A DNA stretch of 43,004 bases from Candidatus Sulfotelmatobacter sp. (GCA_030041475.1 JASHNU010000020.1:1-43004); one strand, 5' to 3'. Positions 26,534 through 35,615 are shown, numbered from the stretch's first letter. Notes: generated from the letters alone by a model not told the origin. Translations and numbers: made by a program.

Positions 26534-26558
26534 TGTCTCAGGGTGAGACGCTGTCTCA
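26534..26558. promoter_or_regulatory. Activator binding sites: GTCTCA-N3-TGAGAC plus half-site TGTCTCA
   Basis: TGTCTCA (26534-26540), GGG, TGAGAC (26544-26549) form a perfect 6-bp dyad; another TGTCTCA follows at 26552-26558. The same dyad plus one half-site recurs at 33010-33045, in the other control region of this island. The site is inferred to be the binding site of the NtrC-type regulator encoded at 27155-28663. Confidence 0.65.
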
Positions 26559-26620
26559 AATGGCACTGACTGGGGAAACCGCCCGGCAGCGGTGCACAAG
26601 CGATCCTGCAGGCGAGTCCA

Positions 26621-27076
26621 CTAGAAGGCTTGCGGCGCACTCTCCGGCATCAGGTTGTTTATACCGCGCGCAAATTTCCACGATCCGTCCGCTTGTCGGC
26701 GGAGGATGCTCATTCCTTTGCCCTGCATCTGAATCGGCGCCGCTCCTCCCTGCGGCACAAGGATGAAAGTCTCCGTTCCCCAGAGGAACGCCCAGTTCCC
26801 GGCCACCACGATCTCCTCGGTCACAGCCGTCTGCTCCACGTTCCTGAATTGCGGAAAGAAGCGGCCGAACATCGCTTCCACCGCCGGTTTGCCACGCACG
26901 GCTGGCAGGCCCGGGGGGAGAAAAACTGCGTCGTCCGTAACCATGCTCACCAACTTGGAAATGTCTTTGCTTCGCACGGCGGCCAGCCAGGCTTCGATTA
27001 GCTTCCGAATCGCCTGCTGATTTTCGGCGCCGGACGGTTTTTGGGAAGTCGTGGAGTTGCTCATGGAGCGTTCCAT
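26621..27076 (-). CDS. SnoaL/DUF4440-like small protein (NTF2 fold)
   Basis: 151 residues. 'AIRKLIEAWLAAVRSKDISKLVSMVTDDAVFLPPG' is the typical opening helix-and-strand of SgcJ/EcaC/DUF4440 proteins, followed by 'VRGKPAVEAMF' and the beta-sheet 'GNWAFLWGTETFIL', ending 'DGSWKFARGINNLMP'. Members form small dimeric pockets and include isomerases and proteins of unknown ligand. ATG 27076 or ATG 27064 may start it; GGAA sits about 6 nt before the latter. It follows the NtrC-type gene by 78 nt on the same strand and may be transcribed with it. Confidence 0.75.
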   Translation of the reverse strand: MERSMSNSTTSQKPSGAENQQAIRKLIEAWLAAVRSKDISKLVSMVTDDAVFLPPGLPAVRGKPAVEAMFGRFFPQFRNVEQTAVTEEIVVAGNWAFLWGTETFILVPQGGAAPIQMQGKGMSILRRQADGSWKFARGINNLMPESAPQAF

Positions 27077-27154
27077 TCACTCACGATCTGCTTTTTCTCG
27101 CAGGAAATTGTACGCCGGAATTGTGGGTGGCGCAGGGATCACTGCCCGCCGGGA

Positions 27155-28663
27155 TCACTGCAACGATTGGCTGGCTGGGCCTGAGGACCCGGCGCTGATG
27201 TTGTAACGTTTCAGCTTGCGGTAGAGCGTGGCGCGACTGATGCCCAGCATGCGTCCGGCGAGGGCCTTGTCGCCCTTCACCTGCTCGAACACCCGCTGGA
27301 TGGTGGCGCGCTCGATGTCCTCAAGATCTGTGGTAGGGGACGATGATGACGAGGCGACGCGCGGATTCAGCGGTCCGGCGTCGGCAGCGGCAAGATCTGG
27401 ATCGAGCACGGTCGGCGCCGATTCTGCCGCTGGGCCGGAGGCCATGGCGCCGGTCGCGATCGCGGGAGGAAGATCGCCGAGATCGACGAGCTGTCCGTTG
27501 CCCAAGGCGACGGCGCGCTCAACGCAGTTTTCCAGTTCGCGCACGTTGCCCGGCCAGTCGTAGCGCATGAGGGCCTTCATGGCTGCGCTTGAAACATGAA
27601 GCTCGGAGCCGGGCGCGTACCGCTCCAGGAACCAGTGCACCAGCATGGGGATGTCGCTGCGGCGCTCGCGCAATGCGGGCACGTACAAGGTCACAACGTT
27701 CAGGCGGAAATAAAGATCTTTCCGGAACGTGCCGTTCTTGTACGCGGCTTCCAGATCGCGGTTGGTGGCGGCGATTACGCGGACGTCCACTTTCACCCGC
27801 TGGTTGCTGCCGACAGGACGCACCTCTTTTTCCTGCAACGCGCGCAGCAATTTCGCCTGTAGCTCCAGCGGCAGTTCACCGACTTCATCGAGGAAAATTG
27901 TGCCGCCGTCGGCCGACTGAAACAATCCGTCTTTCGACTTTAGTGCTCCGGTGAAAGCTCCTTTTTCGTAGCCGAAGAGCTCGCTTTCGATCAGCGTGGG
28001 CACGAGCGAACCACAATCGACGGCCACAAAAGGATGGGCCGCGAAAGCGCCGCGATAATGGATCGCGCGCGCTACCAGTTCCTTGCCCGTGCCGCTTTCG
28101 CCGTAGATCAGCACGGGCGTGCGCGTGTCTTTCAGCCGCGAGACCATGCGCAGGACGTCCTGAATTTTCGTGGATGAGCCCACAATGCCGTGCACTGCGG
28201 TTTCCGAATCCATGCGCTGGCGCAGGAATTCATTTTCCTCTACCAGGCGGACTTTCTCCGCCATGCGTCGCAGGAATAGGCGCAGCTCTTCGAGCGGCGA
28301 GAAGGGCTTCGTGATGTAGTCGTAGGCGCCCAGTTTCATGGCCTGCACGGCAGTTTCGATGGAGCCGTGTCCGGTCATGACCGCGACTTCGATGCGAGGA
28401 AGAACCTTCTTCACTCGCTCGAGGAATTCCAGCCCGGACATGTGCGGCATCACCATGTCGGTGAGCACCATGTGCGCGGGCTGTTCCTCCAGCAGCGCGA
28501 GCGCGGAGTCGCCGCTATCGGCCTCGAGGCAGACAAAGCCCAGGGCCTCGCCCACGGTGACGCACAGCTTGCGGATACTCTGCTCATCGTCAACGACCAG
28601 CAGGCGGATGCGAAGGTCTTCTTTACTGGCGGCATTCATGGGCATGGACATGGGCACCGTCAC
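27155..28663 (-). CDS. NtrC-family sigma-54-dependent response regulator
   Basis: 502 residues in three domains. The receiver covers about 17-135, with phospho-Asp69 in 'VLTDMVMP'. The AAA+ sigma-54 interaction domain has Walker A 'GESGTGKE' at 188-195, the GAFTGA loop at 235-240 that contacts sigma-54, and Walker B 'GGTIFLDE' at 253-260. A Fis-type helix-turn-helix at the C-terminus ('DKALAGRMLGISRATLYRKLKRY') binds DNA. The intact GAFTGA means it should activate sigma-54 promoters. GTG 28663 overlaps the upstream response-regulator stop by 4 nt (GTGA), so it belongs to the kinase operon. Three sigma-54-type promoters and two matching dyad clusters nearby are likely targets. Confidence 0.93.
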   Translation of the reverse strand: MTVPMSMPMNAASKEDLRIRLLVVDDEQSIRKLCVTVGEALGFVCLEADSGDSALALLEEQPAHMVLTDMVMPHMSGLEFLERVKKVLPRIEVAVMTGHGSIETAVQAMKLGAYDYITKPFSPLEELRLFLRRMAEKVRLVEENEFLRQRMDSETAVHGIVGSSTKIQDVLRMVSRLKDTRTPVLIYGESGTGKELVARAIHYRGAFAAHPFVAVDCGSLVPTLIESELFGYEKGAFTGALKSKDGLFQSADGGTIFLDEVGELPLELQAKLLRALQEKEVRPVGSNQRVKVDVRVIAATNRDLEAAYKNGTFRKDLYFRLNVVTLYVPALRERRSDIPMLVHWFLERYAPGSELHVSSAAMKALMRYDWPGNVRELENCVERAVALGNGQLVDLGDLPPAIATGAMASGPAAESAPTVLDPDLAAADAGPLNPRVASSSSSPTTDLEDIERATIQRVFEQVKGDKALAGRMLGISRATLYRKLKRYNISAGSSGPASQSLQ

Positions 28664-29061
28664 TGCGCTTTCCCCATAGCCTTCGAGACCACGTCGATGA
28701 ATTGCTGGACGCGGAACGGTTTCTCGACGCAGGGAGCACCGGTGGCCCGCAGCGTGGCCACGGTCTCCTCGTTAGCGATATCTCCCGTGATGAAAACCAC
28801 ACGGGACGCCAGGTCTGGACGATGCTCCGTGATCCAGGCATGCACCTGGCCTCCGTCCACGCCACCGGGGGTGCGCATGTCGGAGACGACGCCAAGAAAC
28901 TCGCCGTTGACGAGCAGGCCAAGCGCCTCCGCTCCCGATTCGCAGCACACCACCGGATAGCCACTGCGTTCGAGCGCGGCCCGGACGTAGGCCATGACCG
29001 CCGGCTCATCTTCGATGAGCAGTACTGGCAGGACGGATGGTTTCATAGCAGGCAGGCTCAT
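28660..29061 (-). CDS. Single-domain response regulator
   Basis: 133 residues from ATG 29061, which overlaps the kinase stop by 4 nt and has GGGGGTGA about 8 nt upstream; longer in-frame extensions lie inside the kinase gene. The protein is a receiver alone: 'VLLIEDEP' acidic pair near residue 17-19, phospho-Asp61 in 'VVSDMRTPGG', Thr/Ser switch 'VFITGD', and Lys in 'VEKPF'. With no output domain it may relay phosphate between the large kinase and the NtrC-type regulator, or act as a phosphate sink. The gene order kinase, receiver, NtrC supports a joint pathway. Confidence 0.88.
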   Translation of the reverse strand: MSLPAMKPSVLPVLLIEDEPAVMAYVRAALERSGYPVVCCESGAEALGLLVNGEFLGVVSDMRTPGGVDGGQVHAWITEHRPDLASRVVFITGDIANEETVATLRATGAPCVEKPFRVQQFIDVVSKAMGKAQ

Positions 29062-32000
29062 TTTTGTATCACCCCCGCGGCCACACTTAACGAAGCTGTG
29101 TGGGACGCACTCGGCAGGCGGACAATGAACGTCGCGCCCTGCCCCCCGGAATTGTTGTGGCAAAGAATCTCTCCCCCGTGTTCTTTCACGATGCCATAGC
29201 AGATGCTCAACCCCAGGCCGGTTCCCTTCCCGACTTCTTTCGTGGTGAAGAACGGGTCGAAAATTTTGTCGGGATGCGAGATTCCGTTGCCGTTATCGCA
29301 GAAGGAAACTTCGACGCTGTCTCCCGCCTTGGTGGACATGATTTCGATGCGGGCGGGGCGGCCCACTTCGTGAACCGCGTCGTAGGCGTTATTCAGAATG
29401 TTGAGAAAAACCTGCTGCAGCTGGTGCGCATCGCCCAGGACCTCGGGTAAACCCTCGTCGAGATGCTCGATGACTTCAATACCGTGGCTGTGAAAATCAT
29501 AGGAGCGCAACTGCACAGTACGTCGAAGAATGGAATTCAGCTGCACGGCAGTACGCTGGGGCGGCATCTGGCGGGCGAAGCTGAGCAGATTCTGCACAAT
29601 CTGCTTGGTGCGCTGGGCCTCCTGCAGAATCACGCGCAGGTCTTTGCGCGCGGCCTGCGGCAGGTCGGGATTTTCCATCAGCAGGTCCGCGAAGCCGAGA
29701 ATGGCGGTGAGGGGATTGTTCACTTCATGGGCGACACCGGAAACCAATTGGCCGACAGCGGCCATTTTTTCCGCATGGACCAGCTTATCGCGCAGCACCG
29801 CCGAGTCGGTGATGTCGGTGAGCACTACGACGATGCTGTTGACGTTTCCCTGCTCATCGCGCATCGGACTCAAGTTCGCGGAAAACTTCCCTGTCGGCCC
29901 CACGCCGCGCACGAGTTCCAGTTCCAGATTGTCGACTTGCTGCCCGTTCAGCGTGCTGTGCAGGGCGTCGGAAAGGGGCGGCACAAAACCGGGCGCAGCC
30001 AAGTCAAGCAGAGGACGCCCCAGCAATTCTTTCTGCTCAAAGCCAGCGTCAGCCCAGCGGCGATTGGCATAGCTGATCAGGCCGGCCGTGTCGGCAACGA
30101 GAATCAGGCTTTGAGTGTTGCCCAGAATCTTCGAGGAAAAGTCCCGCTCGCGCTGAAGTTCCGATTGCGAGGCGCGCAGGCCGGTCACATCAAGCATCAG
30201 GCCGCGAATTTGCAACAATACGCCCTGATGGTCGTACATGCCGAAGGCGTTGATCAGGACGTGAATCGGAGAACCGTCCTTGCGGCGCAACGTAGCTTCG
30301 AAGTTACGCAAGCCGCCCGTCTCGTCGAGCACTTGCCGGTGGCGCTCGCGCTGTTGCGGTGAGAAATACAGCTCCGTGGGAATGTCGACTTGCAACAGCT
30401 CCTCGCGGCTGGAGTAGCCCAGCATGCGGACCATAGCGTCGTTGACTTCGACAAAACGGCCGCCGGGAGTGCTGAAGAACAGGCCTTCCTGAATATTGTC
30501 GAAAAGTTCCCGGTAGCGGCGCTCAGCTTCGCGCCGGTCCGAAATGTCCTTCAGCACGTGAATGGTCTGCAGGCCTTCGTCGGATGCCCCATGCACGCGC
30601 GAGGTAGAAACCAGGTAGGAGCGCTCGAACACCGGATGTACGAATTCATCGTTGTCATCGGCCATGGCGCGGCAAAACGGGCAGGAATAAGACGCAGTGT
30701 CGCTGGTCAGGGCCAGCAGCGCCCGCATGTCGACGCCAATCAACTCGGCCGGCGGCACGCCGATCATGGACGCCAGCGAGCGGTTCACGCGAAGAACCTT
30801 GCCGTTCTGATCATGGACTACGATGAAGTCGGTGATGGCGTCGAAAATCTCCATCCAGTGCCGGTTGGATTGCTCGATACGTGTGAACAGGCGCGCACTT
30901 TCGAGTGCCATGGCCGCATGGCCCGCCATAGTCTCTAGGAAGACTCGGTCGCCAGAATCGAATGGCGTAGCCCGGCCTGACAAAGCCAGCAAACCAGCCA
31001 GCTCGCCGCTCGCGCCCGGAAGGCGCACGACCGTGCAGTCGTCCCAGCGAAGGCTAGAAGCCGCATCGGCACCCAGCAGTTCCGAGGCTGTGCCGGAGAC
31101 AACAATCTCGGTACAGCGCAGGGCAGCCTCGCTCAGAGCTGCAGTCAAAGACGACGATGCCGCACTTTCCTGCGGCGGGTGGATAGCCACGACCTGCCAA
31201 GGCCCCTCTTGCTTGATGGCAAGCAGACCTGCGCGCGATCCAGTCAGTTCCACAGCGCGGCTTACGAAGCGGCGGGCAAAATCGGGCAGGCGCAAACTCC
31301 CGTCGATCTCACGGGCCAATTCGATCAGAGCCTCGGCGCGCCGGCGGTGCTTTTCCGAAAGATGCAGATTGCTAGCGACTTCCAGCATGACCGCAGCCTG
31401 GTTCGACAAGGCCCGGGCGCGACGGATGTCTTCCTGCGAAATGCCGGCTCCGTCCAGACGGTCGAGCACGCCGAACATCCCGAGAACGTGTCCGCTCGTC
31501 CCCAGCAGGGGTACGGCCAGAATCTGGCGCACGTTGTGCTTCGTGATCACGTCGAGATTCGCTCCCGGGACGCGGCCCAGATCATCGCTCCAGAAAACCT
31601 CCTTGTTGCGCAGAGCCTTGGTTGCTACGCCTTCGGGAACGGGCATCTCCATGCGCCGCCCCTGGCCTTTCTCTACGCTGTAACGGACGCGGAACTGTCC
31701 TTCCTCCTGCAGTGCGATGAAACACCGTCCAAAACCGAGAAAATCCGCGGCGCGCACCACGAAGGCCTCAAGGAAATGTTCAAGGTCGCCGCTGGATCCG
31801 AGTTCGGAGGAAATTTCCAGCAGTTGATGCAGTTCGTTGGCCTGGGCGTGCGCTGTCGCGTAGAGCTCGGCGTGAGCGACAGCAACCGCGCCAAAACCGG
31901 CAACCGCCGCTACGAGGGCTTTCTCTTCCGCGGTGAAAATGCCTTCCGGCCGCGGATAAACCAGAATTGCCCCTTGCGTGCGGGTGGTGCGCAATGGAGC

Positions 32001-32927
32001 AGCGATCAGCATTCCGGGAGAAACCAGGTTGCCCAGCGAATGTGCGTCTCCCGCTATCGAGAGAGTGATCGGTTCTCCGGCAGAAACGGCACGCTGGGCC
32101 AGGTCAGCGGCAAAGCGGATCGTCTGGCGGTCGTGGCGGGAACGAGCCGCGTTGGCCAATTGTGGAGTCTCCGCCGAAACAGCGCGCAGCTCAAACGGCC
32201 CTTCGCGCCGGAGCAGCACGCAAACCAGCCGGACGCGCAAGAGAAGCCGCAGCCGGTCAGCCAGGGCTTCAATGACTGCGGCCACATCGGGCTTTCCGTG
32301 CAGGACCTGGGCAACCTCGGCCAGGATTTCGGCGCGGCGGTGCTCCTCGCGGGAAACTTCGCTCAGTCGTGTCGCTTCAAGCAGACTTCCGAGCTGCCCG
32401 GCCAGAATGGTCGCTTTGGCGGCAAGATCGTCGTTAAAGAAATTGGCGTCGGAATCGTGCAGAAAGGCAGTTGCGCCAATCACTTCGTTGAAGACAACCA
32501 GAGGAGCGGCCAGCAGCGAGCGCGCTTCAAATTCCGCCGCCAGTGGGAAGTTCTTGGAGTCCACCTGATTGGCGAAAATCGTACGCCGTTGCCGCACAGC
32601 CTCGGCGGTCACCGTGCTTTCATGCGGACGCAGCCGCAGGCCGACAAAGCGCTCAGCCATCTTCCCCTCGGCTTGTTCTCCCACCATCTCGTCGGCGGAG
32701 TGGCAGCGCCAGAAATAGGTGCCCGACACCTGGAAGAATTCGCGGGTGGCGCTACAGAACAATTGAATCAAGGATTTGGGATCGGAACGCTCGCCCGCTT
32801 TCGCGATCCGCAGCAGAAGCTTTTGAAAAGCCTCATCCGAACCGGCTGTGAGACTCCCCTTGTGGAGAAGACCGGGAATGCTGCCCGAAATGTCGTGTCC
32901 CGTCGAGGGAATCTGTTCGCGATTCAC
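29058..32927 (-). CDS. Large soluble hybrid-sensor histidine kinase (GAF/PAS repeats, HisKA, HATPase)
   Basis: 1289 residues without signal peptide or membrane helix, hence cytoplasmic. The order is several GAF-type domains in the first ~670 residues ('LLAAPLVVFNEVIGATAF', 'GMLIAAPLRTTRTQGAIL', 'QILAVPLLGTSGHVLGMF' are GAF-like cores). Three PAS domains follow, about 690-1035 (for example 'FDNIQEGLFFSTPGGRFVEVNDAMVRMLGYS'). HisKA comes next with His1067 in 'VAHEVNNPL', then HATPase with 'NILNNAYDAV' (N box), 'DNGNGI' (G1) and 'GKGTGLGLSI' (G2). It autophosphorylates and should signal to the two downstream response regulators. The start taken is GTG 32927, lacking a clear Shine-Dalgarno. 'CPFCRAM' in the first PAS is a possible metal or redox site. 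Confidence 0.9.
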   Translation of the reverse strand: MNREQIPSTGHDISGSIPGLLHKGSLTAGSDEAFQKLLLRIAKAGERSDPKSLIQLFCSATREFFQVSGTYFWRCHSADEMVGEQAEGKMAERFVGLRLRPHESTVTAEAVRQRRTIFANQVDSKNFPLAAEFEARSLLAAPLVVFNEVIGATAFLHDSDANFFNDDLAAKATILAGQLGSLLEATRLSEVSREEHRRAEILAEVAQVLHGKPDVAAVIEALADRLRLLLRVRLVCVLLRREGPFELRAVSAETPQLANAARSRHDRQTIRFAADLAQRAVSAGEPITLSIAGDAHSLGNLVSPGMLIAAPLRTTRTQGAILVYPRPEGIFTAEEKALVAAVAGFGAVAVAHAELYATAHAQANELHQLLEISSELGSSGDLEHFLEAFVVRAADFLGFGRCFIALQEEGQFRVRYSVEKGQGRRMEMPVPEGVATKALRNKEVFWSDDLGRVPGANLDVITKHNVRQILAVPLLGTSGHVLGMFGVLDRLDGAGISQEDIRRARALSNQAAVMLEVASNLHLSEKHRRRAEALIELAREIDGSLRLPDFARRFVSRAVELTGSRAGLLAIKQEGPWQVVAIHPPQESAASSSLTAALSEAALRCTEIVVSGTASELLGADAASSLRWDDCTVVRLPGASGELAGLLALSGRATPFDSGDRVFLETMAGHAAMALESARLFTRIEQSNRHWMEIFDAITDFIVVHDQNGKVLRVNRSLASMIGVPPAELIGVDMRALLALTSDTASYSCPFCRAMADDNDEFVHPVFERSYLVSTSRVHGASDEGLQTIHVLKDISDRREAERRYRELFDNIQEGLFFSTPGGRFVEVNDAMVRMLGYSSREELLQVDIPTELYFSPQQRERHRQVLDETGGLRNFEATLRRKDGSPIHVLINAFGMYDHQGVLLQIRGLMLDVTGLRASQSELQRERDFSSKILGNTQSLILVADTAGLISYANRRWADAGFEQKELLGRPLLDLAAPGFVPPLSDALHSTLNGQQVDNLELELVRGVGPTGKFSANLSPMRDEQGNVNSIVVVLTDITDSAVLRDKLVHAEKMAAVGQLVSGVAHEVNNPLTAILGFADLLMENPDLPQAARKDLRVILQEAQRTKQIVQNLLSFARQMPPQRTAVQLNSILRRTVQLRSYDFHSHGIEVIEHLDEGLPEVLGDAHQLQQVFLNILNNAYDAVHEVGRPARIEIMSTKAGDSVEVSFCDNGNGISHPDKIFDPFFTTKEVGKGTGLGLSICYGIVKEHGGEILCHNNSGGQGATFIVRLPSASHTASLSVAAGVIQK

Positions 32928-32983
32928 AAGTGATTGAATCTAATGGGAAACTACCTGCCATCTCAAATTGAGTCAAGGGAAAT

Positions 32984-33000
32984 GGCATCGGAGGTGCCTT
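32984..33000 (-). promoter_or_regulatory. Candidate sigma-54 promoter of the kinase operon
   Basis: The minus strand reads AAGGCACCTCCGATGCC, with GG and GC 10 nt apart and a perfect GGCAC at -24; the -12 element is weaker. The start site would be near 32973, about 46 nt before the GTG. The dyad cluster at 33010-33045 is immediately upstream, unusually close for an enhancer, so autoregulation by repression is also possible. Confidence 0.5.
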
Positions 33001-33009
33001 GCTGTGAAC

Positions 33010-33045
33010 TGAGACAGAAAGTGAAATTTCGTCTCACAGTGAGAA
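33010..33045. promoter_or_regulatory. Activator binding sites: half-site TGAGACA plus GTCTCA-N3-TGAGAA
   Basis: TGAGACA at 33010-33016 and the dyad GTCTCA-CAG-TGAGAA at 33031-33045 repeat the architecture seen at 26534-26558. The cluster lies between the divergent kinase operon and chemosensory operon, about 136 nt from the rightward sigma-54 promoter, an ordinary enhancer distance. Confidence 0.65.
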
Positions 33046-33179
33046 GTATAGCCCGCAAAATTCGGGATGAGATAGCCCTAATTCGACGTGAAGCCGCAAG
33101 GAGCGTTTCATTCAGCCCATAACTCTTTTTTTTCCTTAGACATCGGCACATTACTTTGGTTTTCGCCGCACCGCTTGCG

Positions 33180-33195
33180 TGGCCCAGGCGTTGCA
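33180..33195 (+). promoter_or_regulatory. Sigma-54 (-24/-12) promoter of the chemosensory operon
   Basis: TGGCCCAGGCGTTGCA has GG and GC exactly 10 nt apart with TTGCA at -12. Its start site would be near 33206, about 28 nt before the GTG at 33234, leaving room for the AGGAGGA ribosome site at 33224-33230. Confidence 0.7.
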
Positions 33196-33233
33196 CGCTC
33201 GGGGTCAAGGCTTCTTTCGCCTTAGGAGGAATT

Positions 33234-33578
33234 GTGTCTGGCAGAACCGCCACGGCCGTGCTGGTGCTTTTGACTGCAGTTCTGACGGTGACAGTAGTTC
33301 CGGCTCTAGCGCAACAGAATCAGAGCGAGGAAATCGTCCGGCGCGCCAAGGTCAAGGTGCAGCCTGCTTATCCCGACTTGGCTCGACGGATGAACATTTC
33401 GGGTTCGGTCAAGATCCAGGTGGTGGTGGCGCCCAATGGGACGGTGAAGGACGCCAAGGTGGTCGGCGGACATCCGGTGCTGGCCAACTCCGCGCTGGAA
33501 GCCGCCCGGAAGTGGCGTTTCGAACCGGCGCCGGAGGAAAGTTCAGGAGTCATCGACTTCAAGTTTGAGCCGCAGTAG
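33234..33578 (+). CDS. Secreted TonB C-terminal-domain protein, first gene of the chemosensory operon
   Basis: 114 residues from GTG 33234, chosen because AGGAGGA stands 4 nt upstream and the product then starts with a good signal peptide ('[19 protein letters not shown]', cleavage near 'ALAQQ'). The mature part is one TonB C-terminal domain: '[30 protein letters not shown]', then '[13 protein letters not shown]'. There is no Pro-rich spanning region and no membrane anchor beyond the signal, so it is not a full TonB energy transducer. It is probably a periplasmic peptidoglycan- or protein-binding module. It precedes the receptor gene by 26 nt, suggesting a link to ligand reception or envelope anchoring. 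Confidence 0.82.
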   Translation: MSGRTATAVLVLLTAVLTVTVVPALAQQNQSEEIVRRAKVKVQPAYPDLARRMNISGSVKIQVVVAPNGTVKDAKVVGGHPVLANSALEAARKWRFEPAPEESSGVIDFKFEPQ

Positions 33579-33604
33579 CGCGCCTGGCAGTTGAGGAGAG
33601 GGGC

Positions 33605-35584
33605 ATGACTATCGGGAAGAAGCTGTACTTCAATTTTGGAATCATCCTCACCATGGTGGTAGTGCTGTTCCTGGTGAACTGGATGGCGGTGCAACGGGAG
33701 CACGCCGCTAAAGCGGCGGCCGCCGCCTCGCTGGAGCTGGCCGACACCACCAACGCGGTCCGCTTCCAGATGATGCAGGACCGGCTCTACCTGAGCAATT
33801 ACCTGCTGAGCGGCGACACGCGCGAAGTGGACCGCATGAACGAAGGCCTCCGCACCCTGAACGAGAAGCTGGAACAGGGCAAGGCGCAGGCCAATTCGGA
33901 GCAGGTCAAGAACGCGCTGGGCAAAGTCGAGCAGCTGGAACAGGCGTGGGGCAAGGAATTCGCCCAGCCTCTGATTGAGAAACGCAAGGACGTGGACTCG
34001 GGCAACGCGACCGTTGCCGAGCTACAGATCTACTACCTGCAAAAAGACGCCTCCTCCTGGGTGAAGAATTCGACCGACTCGCTCGATGTCGCCGACGTGG
34101 AAAACCGCAAGCTGGTGGATTCACGCCGCAAGTCGGATGAAACCGCGGCCACGTGGACCATTACTGTGTCACTGCTCAGCACGCTGCTGGCACTGGGGCT
34201 GGGAGCAGGGATCGCATACCGCACCGCCAAGGGCATCACCGAACCGTTGGGCAATCTGATGAGCGTGGCTCGCGGGATCGGCAATACGGGCGACCTGGAG
34301 CACAACATTGACGTCACCCGCGACGACGAGATCGGCGAGCTGGCGCGCACCTTCTCCAAGATGGTGACGTACCTGAAGGAAATGGCGGGGGTCTCCGAGG
34401 CGATTGCCGGCGGCGACTTAACCGTGGAAGTCAAGCCTCGTTCCTCGCACGACACTTTGGGCAACGCTTTCGCCAAAATGGTCGACGGCCTCGCCGGGCT
34501 GGTGCGCAGCGTTCGCGACGCCTCAGCGCAAGTGGCCTCGGCCTCCGGGCAGGTGGCCAATGCATCGGAAGATTCGGCCAAGGTCGGACTGCAGGCTTCG
34601 TCCGCCATTGATGAAGTCACCAGCACCATGCACGAGATGAGCGTTAACGTGCAGAACATGGTGAAGAGCACGCAGGTGCAGGCTTCGAGCGTGAGCGAGA
34701 CTTCGGCTTCCATCGACCAGATGGTGGCCTCGATTCAGCGCGTGGCCGACACGGCCAAGGTGCTGCTCGACATCTCCAACCGGTCGCGCGAAGAAGTGCA
34801 CGCCGGCATTGGCACGATGGAAAAAGCCACGGACGGCCTGAACCGCATCAACACCACTATTAATTCCTCCGGCGAAATTATCGCGGCGCTGGGCCAGCGG
34901 GCAGACGATATCGGCAAGATCATCGAGGTGATCGACGATCTGGCCGAGCAGACCAACCTGCTCGCCCTGAACGCCGCGATTGAAGCGGCCCGCGCCGGGG
35001 AGCACGGGCTTGGTTTCGCTGTCGTCGCCGACGAAGTGCGCAAGCTGGCGGAAAAATCGGCGCAGTCGACCAAGGAAATCTCCGAGCTGATCCAGAGCAT
35101 ACAGAAGGAAGCCCGCAAGGCAGTCGAGAACATGGACCGCTCGACGGGCATCGTGAACGAAGGCCTGGAACTGGGCGGAGAACTGAACGCCGCCCTACGC
35201 AAGATTTCGAACGTGGTGACCGAGGTCTACAAATTCGCACAGGAAATCGGCGCCGCCACCAACGAGCAGTCGCACGGCTCGTCGCAGATTGCGCGCGCCA
35301 CCACGCGGCTGAACGAAATCACCCATGAAATCAACTCGGCCGTCGAGGAGCAGGCCTCGGGCGCGCAGGCCGTAGTCAAGGCCATGGAGCGCATGCGTGA
35401 ACTGGTGCAGCAATCGACTTCCGGCTCCACCGAGCTGGCGGCGTCATCGGAGCAGATGTCGAAGATGTCGCGCGGCCTGCTGGAATTCATGGACCGCTTT
35501 GCCCTGGCCGATTCCTCGCGGGCGGATACAGAGCAGACCCCGAGCCGCGGCACGAAACGGGCGGCCGCGGGTTCGACGCGCTGA
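33605..35584 (+). CDS. Methyl-accepting chemotaxis protein
   Basis: 659 residues, ATG 33605 with GAGGAGAGG upstream. TM1 is about residues 10-30. A periplasmic four-helix-bundle or CHASE3-like domain covers about 31-182. TM2 is about 186-208. A HAMP follows ('[19 protein letters not shown]...[13 protein letters not shown]'). Then comes the long signalling coiled coil with the highly conserved tip '[41 protein letters not shown]'. The C-terminus has no NWETF-like methyltransferase tether. The ligand is unknown; helical-bundle sensors of this kind often act through a partner. It is the only receptor gene in the window and sits directly before cheW, so it probably feeds this CheA. Confidence 0.95.
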   Translation: MTIGKKLYFNFGIILTMVVVLFLVNWMAVQREHAAKAAAAASLELADTTNAVRFQMMQDRLYLSNYLLSGDTREVDRMNEGLRTLNEKLEQGKAQANSEQVKNALGKVEQLEQAWGKEFAQPLIEKRKDVDSGNATVAELQIYYLQKDASSWVKNSTDSLDVADVENRKLVDSRRKSDETAATWTITVSLLSTLLALGLGAGIAYRTAKGITEPLGNLMSVARGIGNTGDLEHNIDVTRDDEIGELARTFSKMVTYLKEMAGVSEAIAGGDLTVEVKPRSSHDTLGNAFAKMVDGLAGLVRSVRDASAQVASASGQVANASEDSAKVGLQASSAIDEVTSTMHEMSVNVQNMVKSTQVQASSVSETSASIDQMVASIQRVADTAKVLLDISNRSREEVHAGIGTMEKATDGLNRINTTINSSGEIIAALGQRADDIGKIIEVIDDLAEQTNLLALNAAIEAARAGEHGLGFAVVADEVRKLAEKSAQSTKEISELIQSIQKEARKAVENMDRSTGIVNEGLELGGELNAALRKISNVVTEVYKFAQEIGAATNEQSHGSSQIARATTRLNEITHEINSAVEEQASGAQAVVKAMERMRELVQQSTSGSTELAASSEQMSKMSRGLLEFMDRFALADSSRADTEQTPSRGTKRAAAGSTR

Positions 35585-35615
35585 ACGGTACGAGTAAGCG
35601 AGTGAGTGAACGAAC

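Noticed and set aside
26561-26576. TGGCAC on the plus strand as a rightward sigma-54 promoter
   Set aside because: The position 10 nt after GG is GG, not GC, and no rightward gene follows; the leftward promoter at 26423 fits far better.
31179-32933. 584-codon open frame antisense to the kinase gene
   Set aside because: It mirrors the high-GC codon pattern of the kinase on the other strand, has no domain and no ribosome site.
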